A stretch of 64,000 nucleotides of DNA from an uncultured Raoultella sp. (lineage in GTDB: Bacteria; Pseudomonadota; Gammaproteobacteria; Enterobacterales; Enterobacteriaceae). The stretch covers positions 121,214-185,213 of the forward strand of contig CAAEVH010000056.1 of NCBI GenBank assembly GCA_900759445.1, read 5' to 3'. Of this stretch, positions 16,903 to 25,017 are shown piece by piece; positions within the stretch are counted from its first letter, which is position 1; each line of letters starts with the position of its first letter. Below the pieces are notes generated by a model. That model was given only the letters and a program-made list of their open reading frames with translations. It was not told the DNA's origin and ran no database searches. A program made the translations under genes and the position numbers.

Positions 16903-18030
16903 CTACACCTCCGCCAGATACAGCGCCGGCATCCCTTCTTTATCGGAAGTGAATAGCACCCAGCGGTTATCCGGCGAAAATGACGGATGCGGATGAGTAA
17001 CCTGACGATCGCCGTCGAGCACTTTCCAGCTGGAGTCGTGGCGACAGATGGCCTGCTGCGTACCGGACTGCACATCAAATACCCAGATAAACGGATCGTT
17101 TAGCTGAATATCGCCGGTATGATGCGGTGCGCCATCGCCGACGACCAGTGAGCCGTCGTGGTTGCTCATCAGGTGCGAGCAGGGGGGAATGGTCAGCAGC
17201 CGACGATTATCCAGCGTGGTCGGATCGGCACGGTAGAGATAGCGCTGCGGATCGTTTTCCCGGTGGGCGACGTAATAGAGCGCGGAGCCGTCCGGCACCC
17301 AGAACTCATGGGTGAAACTCTCCCCCGGCTGGTGCTGGCGAACGTTGCGCATATTGCTGCCGTCAGCATTGATAAGCCACATCCTGGCGTCGATAGCATC
17401 GCGCGGTCCTTCGTGGCAGAACGCGATGGTTTGGTCATCAAACGGTCGGTAAATCGGATGACCCAGCCAGCGTTTCTCCTGCAGGATAACGCGGCGCTCG
17501 CCGCTATGCAGGTCGATATTGATCAGGCGGCATTCGGGATGGGTAAAATAAAAGGCGCGGAATTTACTCCAGTCGGTGAGCGGCTGCCAGTCGCTTTTTT
17601 TGATCTCGATGCCGACCAGTTTGTTGCAATCGCTGTTTGCCACCCAGGTACCATAGGCGACCCAGTCGTCATCCACTTCGTAAACCACCTGCTCTTCCCG
17701 CGTAGCCAGATCCACGCGGCGCAACTGCTGATTGTTTTTCACGTACCACAGCGTGCGGTCATCGTCGGATAAAAAACCACCGAAGGTATTGTCTCCCGGC
17801 CCGTCGGTCAGTTGAATGGCCTGTTGCGCGGCAATATCGAGTAAATAGTAGTTCCAGTGGCCCTCGAATCCGCCGCCGAAAATAAGTTTGCTGCCATCCC
17901 GGGTAAAGCATTTTTGATAGAAGTAGTTACGGTGGCAGATAACGTGCGGCGGCGTCATCCGAATCACCCGATGTCCGGTTTCGCTGTCTTCCGTGGTGCG
18001 GAAATCCAACGGGATAATCTTGCCCTTCAT
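16903..18030 (-). CDS. ogl: Oligogalacturonate lyase, copy 2
   Basis: A 375-residue paralogue of the Ogl at 7.1-8.2 kb, with the same fold and motifs. Catalytic and metal residues are kept: His241 (THEFW), His286 (CSHLMS), Gln343, His346 and His348 (RQVTHPHP). Compared with copy 1 it has a different N-terminus (MKGKIIPLDFR) and a shorter loop near residues 301-312. It is the last gene of the minus-strand togMNAB row, 63 bases after togB, with a terminator-like hairpin in between. It likely cleaves the oligogalacturonides delivered by TogMNAB; why two copies are kept is unknown. A GGAGTG ribosome site precedes the ATG. Confidence 0.94.
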   Translation of the reverse strand: MKGKIIPLDFRTTEDSETGHRVIRMTPPHVICHRNYFYQKCFTRDGSKLIFGGGFEGHWNYYLLDIAAQQAIQLTDGPGDNTFGGFLSDDDRTLWYVKNNQQLRRVDLATREEQVVYEVDDDWVAYGTWVANSDCNKLVGIEIKKSDWQPLTDWSKFRAFYFTHPECRLINIDLHSGERRVILQEKRWLGHPIYRPFDDQTIAFCHEGPRDAIDARMWLINADGSNMRNVRQHQPGESFTHEFWVPDGSALYYVAHRENDPQRYLYRADPTTLDNRRLLTIPPCSHLMSNHDGSLVVGDGAPHHTGDIQLNDPFIWVFDVQSGTQQAICRHDSSWKVLDGDRQVTHPHPSFSPDNRWVLFTSDKEGMPALYLAEV

Positions 18031-18044
18031 GGTTCACTCCTGAC

Positions 18045-18074
18045 AAAAAATACCCCGCAGCGGGCGCTGCGGGG
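18045..18074 (-). terminator. Terminator-like hairpin between togB and ogl2
   Basis: On the minus strand CCCCGCAGCG-CC-CGCTGCGGGG is followed by TATTTTTTG. The stem is a perfect 10 bp. It lies between two genes of an apparent operon, 14 bases before the ogl2 start, so it probably reduces rather than ends transcription. Confidence 0.75.
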
Positions 18075-18093
18075 CAGGGGAGGTGGCAAACAC

Positions 18094-19380
18094 TTAGCGC
18101 ATGGCGCGCCGTAAAATGCGGTCAGACTGGCGCTGGAAGTCCACCGCCGTCTCTTCGACGCTTTTCTGCCCGTAGTCGATGTACTGCAGCGACGTGCCAA
18201 ACTGGGCAACGATCTGCGGGTCATCAAAGTAAGGCGATACCGAAAGTTTTGTCGGCAGCGACTGCGCCAGCTTCAGCCCGGATACGGCCGGATCGTCGGT
18301 TTTGATCGTGCCGTCTTCGGTCAGGTATTTCACCGCCACTTTGCTTAACGGCACGCCGCGCTCCAGGCCCAGCGTATCCACGCCCTCTTTGCTGTTCAGC
18401 AGGAAGTTAATCACTTTCGCCGCCGCTTCCGGGTTTTTCGTCGATTTGCCGATGGAGAGCATCTGCGCCGGTTTAAAGAACAGGCCGGCATCGGTGGCGC
18501 CCGGTAGCATCGGGTAGTCGCCCAGCGCCAGCTTCGCCGGCGGCTTCAGGTTGTCGGAGTATTTGTTGATGGTGGAGTTCCACATATATGTCCCCGCCCA
18601 TTCCCCCTGAATCCACGGTTTCATCTCATACATGTTGCTCTTGCCGAACGAGGCATAGTATTTGGTGTCCGGCATCACGTGGCTGTCGATGAGCTTTTTG
18701 TACATCTGGAAGAATTCGACCCACTGTTCTTTGCTGTAGGAGAATTTCTTCGTTTTCTCGTCGATAGCCGGCTGGTTGTACTTCTGAATCATGTAGGAGT
18801 TCAGCAGCGCCAGGGTATCCTGGTGCTCCAGCACCACAGGGAAATACTGCTTACCCAGTTTGCTCTCAAAGGTTTTGCCCGCCGCCATCAGCTCATCCCA
18901 GGTTTTCGGGAAGGCAACGCCGGCTTTTTTCCAGGTTTCGTCGTTAAAGTAGAATACCCTGGCGGTAACGGAAATCGGGATACCGTTGAGTTTGCCATTG
19001 ACCGTGGTGGACTGCAGCTCTTTGGCGTCGAACTGGCTGAGGTCGATGACATCCTTCATTTTGTTCAGATCGTAGAAACCTTCCCCGTTCTTCGAGAAGA
19101 TAGGCAGCCAGTTCCAGTTTGTCTGCATCACGTCCGGTTCGGTTCCCCCGGCGATTTGGGTGGTCAGGCGCGAAAGATGGCCGTCCCAGCCGGTGTATTC
19201 GGCTTTAACGTTGATGTCCGGATTCTGTTTATGAAACTCCTCCAGCGCTTTCAGGGTGACCTGATGGCGGCCGTTGCCGCCCCACCATGACATACGCAGA
19301 TCGACATCCTTTGCCAGAGACGGTAACGCGGTAAGGCCCAGAGTGGCGGAGATTACGGCGCTTAAAAGCACTTTTTTCAT
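18094..19380 (-). CDS. togB: TogB, oligogalacturonide-binding periplasmic protein
   Basis: A 428-residue extracellular solute-binding protein (family 1) with a signal peptide (MKKVLLSAVISATLGLTALPSLA). It would capture oligogalacturonides in the periplasm and hand them to TogMN. Cluster-1 features include IAGGTEPDVMQTNWNW near residues 75-90 and conserved WIQGEWAGTYMWNS in the centre. The start at 19380 is preferred over an upstream ATG because it yields the signal peptide directly and follows a GGAG site. It lies 16 bases after togA. Identity rests on the full togMNAB order plus two ogl genes and kdgM nearby. Confidence 0.9.
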   Translation of the reverse strand: MKKVLLSAVISATLGLTALPSLAKDVDLRMSWWGGNGRHQVTLKALEEFHKQNPDINVKAEYTGWDGHLSRLTTQIAGGTEPDVMQTNWNWLPIFSKNGEGFYDLNKMKDVIDLSQFDAKELQSTTVNGKLNGIPISVTARVFYFNDETWKKAGVAFPKTWDELMAAGKTFESKLGKQYFPVVLEHQDTLALLNSYMIQKYNQPAIDEKTKKFSYSKEQWVEFFQMYKKLIDSHVMPDTKYYASFGKSNMYEMKPWIQGEWAGTYMWNSTINKYSDNLKPPAKLALGDYPMLPGATDAGLFFKPAQMLSIGKSTKNPEAAAKVINFLLNSKEGVDTLGLERGVPLSKVAVKYLTEDGTIKTDDPAVSGLKLAQSLPTKLSVSPYFDDPQIVAQFGTSLQYIDYGQKSVEETAVDFQRQSDRILRRAMR

Positions 19381-19396
19381 TTTAATACTCCAGTGA

Positions 19397-20524
19397 TTAC
19401 AGAGAGATGTTCTGTTCGGTGGCGGCATCAAACAGATGGCACTTATTCATGTCGAATTTGAACCACACCTTGCGATGCAGCCCTTTATCAATCATCGGCT
19501 TCGCTTCGTCAGAAGGGACGCGGGCGGTCAGTTCATAGTCGGCGACTTTCAGGTAGACGAAAAACTCGTGCCCCATGTTTTCGACCCGCACCATTTCGCC
19601 CGAGCAGCCGCCTTCGGCGAACGGCTCATCGGCGATGGAGACAAACTCCGGGCGGACGCCGTAGAACAGCGGCTGGTTTTTATGGCTGCCGACTTTATCC
19701 TGCAGGGCCGCGCTTAACGGCAGCAGCTCATCGCCGATAGTCAGGTGCAGGCGACCGGCCTGTTCAACCAGCTTGCTGGGGCGAATGTTCATCTCCGGGG
19801 CACCGATGAAGCCGGCAACGAACATGTTTTTCGGTTTGTGGTACAGGTTGTCCGGAGTATCGACCTGCATGATATGTCCGAGCTTCATGACGCAGATACG
19901 GTCGCCCATGGTCATCGCTTCGGTCTGGTCGTGGGTGACGTACACGGTGGTCGCCGGCTTGCCGGATTTCTTCAGCTGCTTGTGCAGATCGGAAATACGG
20001 ATACGCATCGAGGCGCGCAGCTTGGCGTCAAGGTTAGAGAGCGGCTCATCAAACAGGAACACATCCGGTTTTTTGACAATCGCGCGGCCAACCGCCACGC
20101 GCTGGGCCTGGCCGCCGGAAAGCTGGCGCGGCAGACGGTCGAGCAGCTCTTCCAGCTCGAGGATTTTGGCCGCTTCGTTAACCTGGGCATCAATCTGGTC
20201 TTTCGGCAGCTTGCTCAGCTTGAGACCAAAGGCGAGATTCTCACGCACCGTCATGTGCGGGTAGAGCGCATAGTTCTGGAACACCATCGCAATACCGCGC
20301 GCTTTTGGCGCAAGGTTGTTGACGATCTTCTCGCCGATACGCACTTCGCCGCCGCTGATGGTTTCCAGTCCCGCCAGCATACGCAGGGTGGTGGATTTCG
20401 CACAGCCGGATGGACCGACGATCACCATAAACTCGCCGTCCGCGATTTTCAGGTCGATAGCATGTACCGCTTTGAAGCCGTTGGAGTAAACTTTTTCCAG
20501 TTTGTTGAAAATAACTTCAGCCAT
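19397..20524 (-). CDS. togA: TogA, ATP-binding subunit of oligogalacturonide importer
   Basis: A 375-residue ABC ATPase of the MalK/UgpC type: a nucleotide-binding domain (about 1-235) and a C-terminal regulatory OB-like domain. The Walker A reads GPSGCAKST (about 37-45), Walker B VFLFDEPLSNLDAKLR (about 156-171) and the signature LSGGQAQRVAVGRA. Walker A carries Ala where GxxGxGKST has its last Gly, and the signature has Ala in place of the common Arg; I believe some sugar ABC ATPases share this, but I could not check. It powers uptake through TogM and TogN at the inner membrane and lies 12 bases after togN. Confidence 0.92.
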   Translation of the reverse strand: MAEVIFNKLEKVYSNGFKAVHAIDLKIADGEFMVIVGPSGCAKSTTLRMLAGLETISGGEVRIGEKIVNNLAPKARGIAMVFQNYALYPHMTVRENLAFGLKLSKLPKDQIDAQVNEAAKILELEELLDRLPRQLSGGQAQRVAVGRAIVKKPDVFLFDEPLSNLDAKLRASMRIRISDLHKQLKKSGKPATTVYVTHDQTEAMTMGDRICVMKLGHIMQVDTPDNLYHKPKNMFVAGFIGAPEMNIRPSKLVEQAGRLHLTIGDELLPLSAALQDKVGSHKNQPLFYGVRPEFVSIADEPFAEGGCSGEMVRVENMGHEFFVYLKVADYELTARVPSDEAKPMIDKGLHRKVWFKFDMNKCHLFDAATEQNISL

Positions 20525-20536
20525 GATATTTCCCTC

Positions 20537-21439
20537 TTAACCTTTGATTCCGCTGCTGGTAACGCCCTGTACGAAGTAGCGTTGTGCCAGGAAGAACACG
20601 ATGATGGATGGCAGAATGGAGATACTCGCCATTGCCAGAATTTCGTTCCACGGAGCGCCTTCCGTGACGTCGATGGACATTTTCAGCGCCAGTGCGATCG
20701 GATATTTATCCACGCTGTAGACGTAAATCAGCGGACCGATAAAGTCGTTCATCGACCACATAAACTGGAACAGCGCCACCGAGATAATCGCCGGTTTCAG
20801 GATTGGCACCACCACGTACCACAGCACCTGAATGGAGTTACAACCGTCGATCTGCGCCGCCTCTTCCATGTCGCGCGGTACGCCGCGCAGGAACTGGATA
20901 AGCATGAAGACGAAGAATCCCTGGGTGGCGAAAGCCAGCGGCAGATACAGCGGCAGATAGCTGTTCAGCATGCCCATTTCACGGAACATCAGGTACTGCG
21001 GGATCAGCAGGACGGTGCTCGGCAGCAGCATGGTGGTGATGAGCGTGGCGAACCAGAATTTCTTCCACGGGATTTCGAAGCGGGCAAAGCCGTAGGCCAC
21101 GATGGTCGAGGAGATAATGGTCAGCAGGACTTTCGGGATCACATACTTAAAGGTGTTCAGCATGTAGTGACCGAAGTTGTACTCGGTACCGGTTTTCCAG
21201 CCGTTAATAAAGCCGTCCCAGGTCGCGTGGGCCGGCCACAGGCTCAGGGTGGTGAAAATCTCATGGTTCGGTTTGAACGACGCCGAGAACATCCACACCA
21301 GCGGGTAGAGCATCAGCAGGCCGACGAACAGCAGGATGACATAACGGATGGTCCGGCTGACTTTTTCGCGGCGCAGGGTGCGGGCAACTTCACGCTCCGC
21401 AATTTCCGTTGCCGGGGTGATTTGTTGAATATCAGCCAT
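20537..21439 (-). CDS. togN: TogN, permease subunit of oligogalacturonide importer
   Basis: A 300-residue inner-membrane protein with six hydrophobic segments and the cytoplasmic EAA loop (DMEEAAQIDGCNSIQVLW) that docks on TogA. It is of the MalG/AraQ type. The start at 21439 (MADIQQIT) is chosen because AAAGGAGG lies just upstream; a longer frame extends into togM but has no ribosome site. The true start overlaps the end of togM by 8 bases, indicating translational coupling. It forms the membrane channel with TogM. Confidence 0.92.
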   Translation of the reverse strand: MADIQQITPATEIAEREVARTLRREKVSRTIRYVILLFVGLLMLYPLVWMFSASFKPNHEIFTTLSLWPAHATWDGFINGWKTGTEYNFGHYMLNTFKYVIPKVLLTIISSTIVAYGFARFEIPWKKFWFATLITTMLLPSTVLLIPQYLMFREMGMLNSYLPLYLPLAFATQGFFVFMLIQFLRGVPRDMEEAAQIDGCNSIQVLWYVVVPILKPAIISVALFQFMWSMNDFIGPLIYVYSVDKYPIALALKMSIDVTEGAPWNEILAMASISILPSIIVFFLAQRYFVQGVTSSGIKG

Positions 21440-22322
21440 TTTTGCCTCCTTTATCGGCGGAGTAGAACACCCAATATTTCGATGACTTAAAGGCGATGGC
21501 GGCAAAGACCGCAACCACCAGGAACAGCACCCATGCCAGCGCCGCGCCGTACCCCATATCGAAGTACTTAAAGGCGGTGTCGTAGATATAGAGCGAGAAC
21601 AGATAGGTGGAGTAGGTTGGGCCGCCGCCGGTGATGACGTACGGACCGGTAAACTCCTGGAACGCCTGGGTGGTCTGCATAATAAAGTTGAAGAAGATGA
21701 CCGGCGTAATCAGCGGCACGGTGACCTTCATAAACATCTGCCACTTAGACGCGCCGTCGATCATCGCCGCTTCATACTGTGACTGCGGGACGTTTTGCAG
21801 CGCAGCGAGGAAGATGACCATCGCCGAACCAAACTGCCAGACGCGCAGCAGGGTGACGGACATCAGCGCCAGCGACGGCTCACCGAGCCAGTTCACCGGG
21901 TCGAATCCCAGCACGCCGATAAAGCTGTTCAGCAGGCCGTCGATAGCAAACAGCGCGCGCCACAGGACGGCAATCGCTACCGAGCTACCGAGAATGGACG
22001 GAATGTAATAAGCGGTACGGAAAAAGCCGATACCGCGCAGCTTAAAGTTGAGGACAAACGCTATACCCAGTGCGAAGGCCAGTTTTAACGGTATCGTTAA
22101 AAAGACGTAGGCAAAGGTCACGCCCATGGATTTCCAGAAGAGGCCATCTTCGGTCAACATGTAGCGATAGTTTTCAATGCCGTTAAACACCGGCGGGCTC
22201 ATCAAATCGTACTCAGTGAAACTGAGGAAGAAAGATGAAACAAAGGGAAAAGCGGTAAAGACTATCAGCCCGATGATATAGGGCGATATCCATGCCAATC
22301 CCAGCATCTTGTTTTCATTCAT
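21432..22322 (-). CDS. togM: TogM, permease subunit of oligogalacturonide importer
   Basis: A 296-residue inner-membrane protein of the MalF/UgpA type with six hydrophobic segments and an EAA loop (QYEAAMIDGASKWQMFMK, near residues 183-200). It heads the minus-strand togMNAB-ogl row, a layout known from Dickeya and Yersinia. Together with TogN it moves oligogalacturonides into the cytoplasm. The start at 22322 (MNENKMLGLAW) has an AGGTAGG site upstream. Two KdgR-type palindromes and a CRP-type site lie 205-300 bases upstream, so induction by pectin breakdown products and catabolite control are likely. Confidence 0.92.
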   Translation of the reverse strand: MNENKMLGLAWISPYIIGLIVFTAFPFVSSFFLSFTEYDLMSPPVFNGIENYRYMLTEDGLFWKSMGVTFAYVFLTIPLKLAFALGIAFVLNFKLRGIGFFRTAYYIPSILGSSVAIAVLWRALFAIDGLLNSFIGVLGFDPVNWLGEPSLALMSVTLLRVWQFGSAMVIFLAALQNVPQSQYEAAMIDGASKWQMFMKVTVPLITPVIFFNFIMQTTQAFQEFTGPYVITGGGPTYSTYLFSLYIYDTAFKYFDMGYGAALAWVLFLVVAVFAAIAFKSSKYWVFYSADKGGKNG

Positions 22323-22526
22323 ACATACCTACCTGGCTTACGAGTTTGTAAAACGGATTCGGTGTCGTGGTTTTCTGCGCCCAGTCGCGGCCAGAAAGTG
22401 AATCGGTATCGGGTGTCTCAGCTGGCGTTGGCTTCCTTTTTAACCTTGTGTTTGTTATGGGTTTTTGCTCGCAGCGTCCCTGCTGAGCCTGAATGTTTCG
22501 GTTTTTACTTGCCCGGCGCATCAGTT

Positions 22527-22547
22527 TTATAAAACGCCGTTTTAATT
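22527..22547 (-). promoter_or_regulatory. KdgR-type operator, proximal to togM
   Basis: ATAAAACGCCGTTTTAAT keeps the KdgR symmetry (AAAAC-N3-GTTTT), with changes in the outer arms. It is about 205 bases before togM. Confidence 0.5.
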
Positions 22548-22594
22548 TTATTTTATTGCGATTTATTACAGAGTCATTCGATTCATAGCGGAAG

Positions 22595-22610
22595 TGTGAT
22601 CGAAGTCGAA
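22595..22610 (-). promoter_or_regulatory. CRP-type site upstream of togM
   Basis: TGTGATCGAAGTCGAA has a perfect left CRP arm and partial right arm. It overlaps the distal KdgR-type box by six bases, an arrangement that would let KdgR and CRP compete. Confidence 0.45.
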
Positions 22611-22623
22611 ACGATGTTTCAAA
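22605..22623 (-). promoter_or_regulatory. KdgR-type operator, distal to togM
   Basis: GTCGAAACGATGTTTCAAA contains the core GAAAC-GAT-GTTTC, the same core as the ogl box at 8334-8353. Confidence 0.65.
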
Positions 22624-22780
22624 AAATGAGATGGCGAGCATTTTCCAGGATTGATAGGGGGTTGTAGAAAGTGCTGAAGATGGGATCTTATGCAGGGATG
22701 AGCAAGATGAGTGGCAGGCTAATCATTTTACTGTTACATATTTTTTAACAAATTATTCTGGCGGCAAGCAAGAATGGATA

Positions 22781-22805
22781 AAAGGGGCATGATGAATATG
22801 CCCCT
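22781..22805 (-). terminator. Intrinsic terminator of kdgF
   Basis: On the minus strand AGGGGCAT-ATTCATC-ATGCCCCT is followed by TTTA, starting 12 bases after the kdgF stop. The T-run is short. Confidence 0.65.
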
Positions 22806-22816
22806 GGGAGCGCGGT

Positions 22817-23137
22817 TTACAGGAAATCCTCACGAACGGGAGTAAAGGTATCCAGCAGGGTGCCAGCTTTCAGACAGATGCAGCCGTGCATAATATGCGG
22901 CTTTTTGTAGAGCGTATCTCCGGCGCGCACCACCCGTTTCTCTTCACCGATGGTGAACTCAAATTCGCCGGATAGCACATAGGTCAGCTGTTCGTGGGGG
23001 TGGTTGTGCATTGGACCGATGGCCCCGCTGTCGAAATTGACCTCCACGGCCATCATGTTGCCACCGTGCGCAAGAATACGACGGGTCACGCCATTGCCCA
23101 GATCTTCAAGGGTGGTCTCGTTATGAAAAATAAACAT
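22817..23137 (-). CDS. kdgF: KdgF, uronate-opening cupin
   Basis: A 106-residue single-domain cupin. The metal-binding pattern is His44-x-His46-x3-Gln50 (MHNHPHEQLTYVLSGEFEF) with a further His84 (PHIMHG). KdgF turns the cyclic unsaturated galacturonate released by lyases into the linear ketouronate used by KduI and KduD, in the cytoplasm. Length and motif order fit the family. A near-perfect KdgR palindrome lies only 16 bases upstream of its start, so repression by KdgR is expected to be tight. Its own terminator follows, separating it from togMNAB on the same strand. Confidence 0.93.
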   Translation of the reverse strand: MFIFHNETTLEDLGNGVTRRILAHGGNMMAVEVNFDSGAIGPMHNHPHEQLTYVLSGEFEFTIGEEKRVVRAGDTLYKKPHIMHGCICLKAGTLLDTFTPVREDFL

Positions 23138-23152
23138 CCGGCAGTCCTGTTG

Positions 23153-23177
23153 TTAAATGAAACAATGTTTCATTTAA
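23153..23177 (-). promoter_or_regulatory. KdgR operator of kdgF (strong)
   Basis: TGAAACAATGTTTCA flanked symmetrically by TTAAA and TTTAA: a fully symmetric 25-base palindrome around the central A at 23165. It matches the KdgR consensus at every core position and is the best such site in the window. It lies in the kdgF / ygeA divergent gap. Confidence 0.88.
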
Positions 23178-23276
23178 TTTATCGCAGAATCGTCGGGAAA
23201 GAAACGATCGACAAGAGAAGTGGAAAGTTGATCACAAGTTTGTTTCACTGGAGCAAAGCATAATCAGGAGCGGATG

Positions 23277-23969
23277 ATGAAAACGATTGGCCTGTTGGGC
23301 GGCATGAGCTGGGAATCCACCATTCCCTATTACCGTTTGATCAACGAAGGTATCAAAGCGCATTTAGGCGGCCTGCATTCGGCGAGTCTGCTGCTGCACA
23401 GCGTCGATTTCCATGAGATCGAAGCCTGCCAGTCCGCAGGGGACTGGGATCGCGCCGGCGAGATTCTGGCGCAGGCGGCAGTTGGCCTGCAGCAGGCGGG
23501 CGCGGAAGGGATTGTTCTGTGTACCAACACGATGCATAAAGTGGCGCAGGCCATCGAAACGCGCTGTGAGGTGCCGTTCCTGCACATTGCCGATGCCACC
23601 GGGCGAGCCATTACCGCCAAAGGCCAAAAGCGGGTTGCCCTGCTGGGAACGCGCTATACCATGGAGCAGGATTTTTATCGTGGGCGCCTGCAGGCGCAGT
23701 TCGCTATCGAGACGCTGATTCCGGACGCTGACGATCGTGAACGTATTAACCGGATTATTTTTGATGAGCTGTGCCTGGGCGCGTTTAACGACGACTCCCG
23801 CGATTATTACCTGCAGGTGATTGAAGCGCTGGCGGAGCAGGGCGCAGAAGGGGTCATTTTCGGCTGTACCGAAATTGGCCTGCTGGTACCCGTGGAGAGC
23901 AGCCCGCTGCCGGTGTTCGATACCGCCGCGATTCACGCCGCGGACGCGGTGACGTTTATGCTCTCTTGA
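23277..23969 (+). CDS. ygeA: YgeA, broad-specificity amino-acid racemase
   Basis: A 230-residue PLP-independent racemase of the Asp/Glu racemase family. E. coli YgeA racemises homoserine, methionine and some other amino acids. The two catalytic cysteines are Cys82 (LCTNTMHK) and the one in FGCTEIGLL near residue 196. Two ATGs lie in tandem at 23274 and 23277; the AGGAG site at 23266-23270 is better spaced for the second, which also gives the E. coli length. It overlaps the end of convergent lysR by 14 bases. The nearby kdgF is an insertion relative to E. coli, where araE is the neighbour. Confidence 0.92.
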   Translation: MKTIGLLGGMSWESTIPYYRLINEGIKAHLGGLHSASLLLHSVDFHEIEACQSAGDWDRAGEILAQAAVGLQQAGAEGIVLCTNTMHKVAQAIETRCEVPFLHIADATGRAITAKGQKRVALLGTRYTMEQDFYRGRLQAQFAIETLIPDADDRERINRIIFDELCLGAFNDDSRDYYLQVIEALAEQGAEGVIFGCTEIGLLVPVESSPLPVFDTAAIHAADAVTFMLS

Positions 23970-24882
23970 GCACCGCGTCCAGCGGGCCTTGAATCCGCGG
24001 CAGGCTCCCTTGCAGGTGCTGAATGAAGGTCTCGACCAGCGCCGAGCCCGGGCGGTGTAGCGGGCGGATCAGGCTGACGGTAAACGGCACCTCGACGCTA
24101 AAGCGGCGCACCGCCACGCCGCTTTCGCCATAGTCGAGGGCGGTCAGCGGGTTGACGACTGAGATCCCGACGCCCGCCCGTACCATCGCGCAAACCGAGG
24201 ACGCGCTGTGGGTCTCCACCACCATCCGGCGCTTCACCTGATGATCCGCAAACAGGGCATCAAGCAGCTGACGATAGCTGTCGGTGCGCGACAGGCTGAT
24301 ATAGTTTTCACCGTGGAAATCGGCCGGAGTAAGCTCCTGCTTACTGGCAAGCGGGTGGCTCTGTGGCAGCACGCAAACCTCGTTAAGCGTTAACAGCGGC
24401 GTTCGTTCCGTCCCGGCGGGCGTGTGCAGGGTTTCCGTCAGGCCGAGATCGTGACGTTGGGCGGAGAGCCACTCCTCCAGCAGGGGAGACTCCTGCGGCA
24501 CAATCTGCAGGCTGACCTCGGGATAGCGCGCCAGAAAGGGCTGCAGCAGCAGCGGCAAAAACGACTGAGAAAATACCGGCAGACAGGCGACGGACAGTTC
24601 GCCCTGGCGGAACTCGCGCAGGCTCTCGGCGGCGCTGACGATGCGGTCCAGTCCGTACCAGGAGCGCTGAACCTCTTCAAACAGCCGCAACCCTTGCACC
24701 GTCGGCTGCAAACGTCCGCGGGTGCGTTCAAACAGCTTCAGCCCAATCACCTTTTCAAAGCGTGCCAGCTCGCGGCTGACGGTCGGCTGAGAGGTATTCA
24801 GCAGACGAGCCGCCTCGGTGAGATTGCCGGTGGTCATCACCGCATGGAAGATTTCAATATGGCGTAAATTGACGGCAGGCAT
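23956..24882 (-). CDS. lysR: LysR, activator of lysA
   Basis: A 308-residue LysR-type regulator, the founding member. The helix-turn-helix reads [20 protein letters not shown] near residues 19-38, and the effector domain follows from about 90. It activates the divergent lysA when lysine is low and diaminopimelate is high, and represses itself. The start at 24882 ([12 protein letters not shown]) matches E. coli; a GTG at 24933 would add 17 residues not seen in the family. The 135-base gap to lysA holds both promoters. Confidence 0.95.
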   Translation of the reverse strand: MPAVNLRHIEIFHAVMTTGNLTEAARLLNTSQPTVSRELARFEKVIGLKLFERTRGRLQPTVQGLRLFEEVQRSWYGLDRIVSAAESLREFRQGELSVACLPVFSQSFLPLLLQPFLARYPEVSLQIVPQESPLLEEWLSAQRHDLGLTETLHTPAGTERTPLLTLNEVCVLPQSHPLASKQELTPADFHGENYISLSRTDSYRQLLDALFADHQVKRRMVVETHSASSVCAMVRAGVGISVVNPLTALDYGESGVAVRRFSVEVPFTVSLIRPLHRPGSALVETFIQHLQGSLPRIQGPLDAVLKRA

Positions 24883-25017
24883 GGCGGCTCTCGACGGATT
24901 GGCAGTATCCATATCATTTTTGCATAGAGTCACGATAAAACGATATTTTTTATTCTCTTCAGGCTATGGCGTAATCATAAAAAAACGCGCACAACACAGA
25001 TAACGCCGGAGTTCATT

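Larger units (their letters stand above)
22323..22816. promoter_or_regulatory. togM promoter region
   Basis: A 494-base intergenic stretch between kdgF and togM, AT-rich and without a plausible gene. It contains the kdgF terminator, a CRP-type site and two KdgR-type palindromes, annotated separately. Confidence 0.6.

Noticed and set aside
19745..21490. Long plus-strand frame of 581 codons opposite togA and togN
   Set aside because: It is antisense to two clear ABC-transporter genes and its product is rich in His, Arg, Asp and Gln without any domain, typical of a shadow frame in GC-rich coding DNA.
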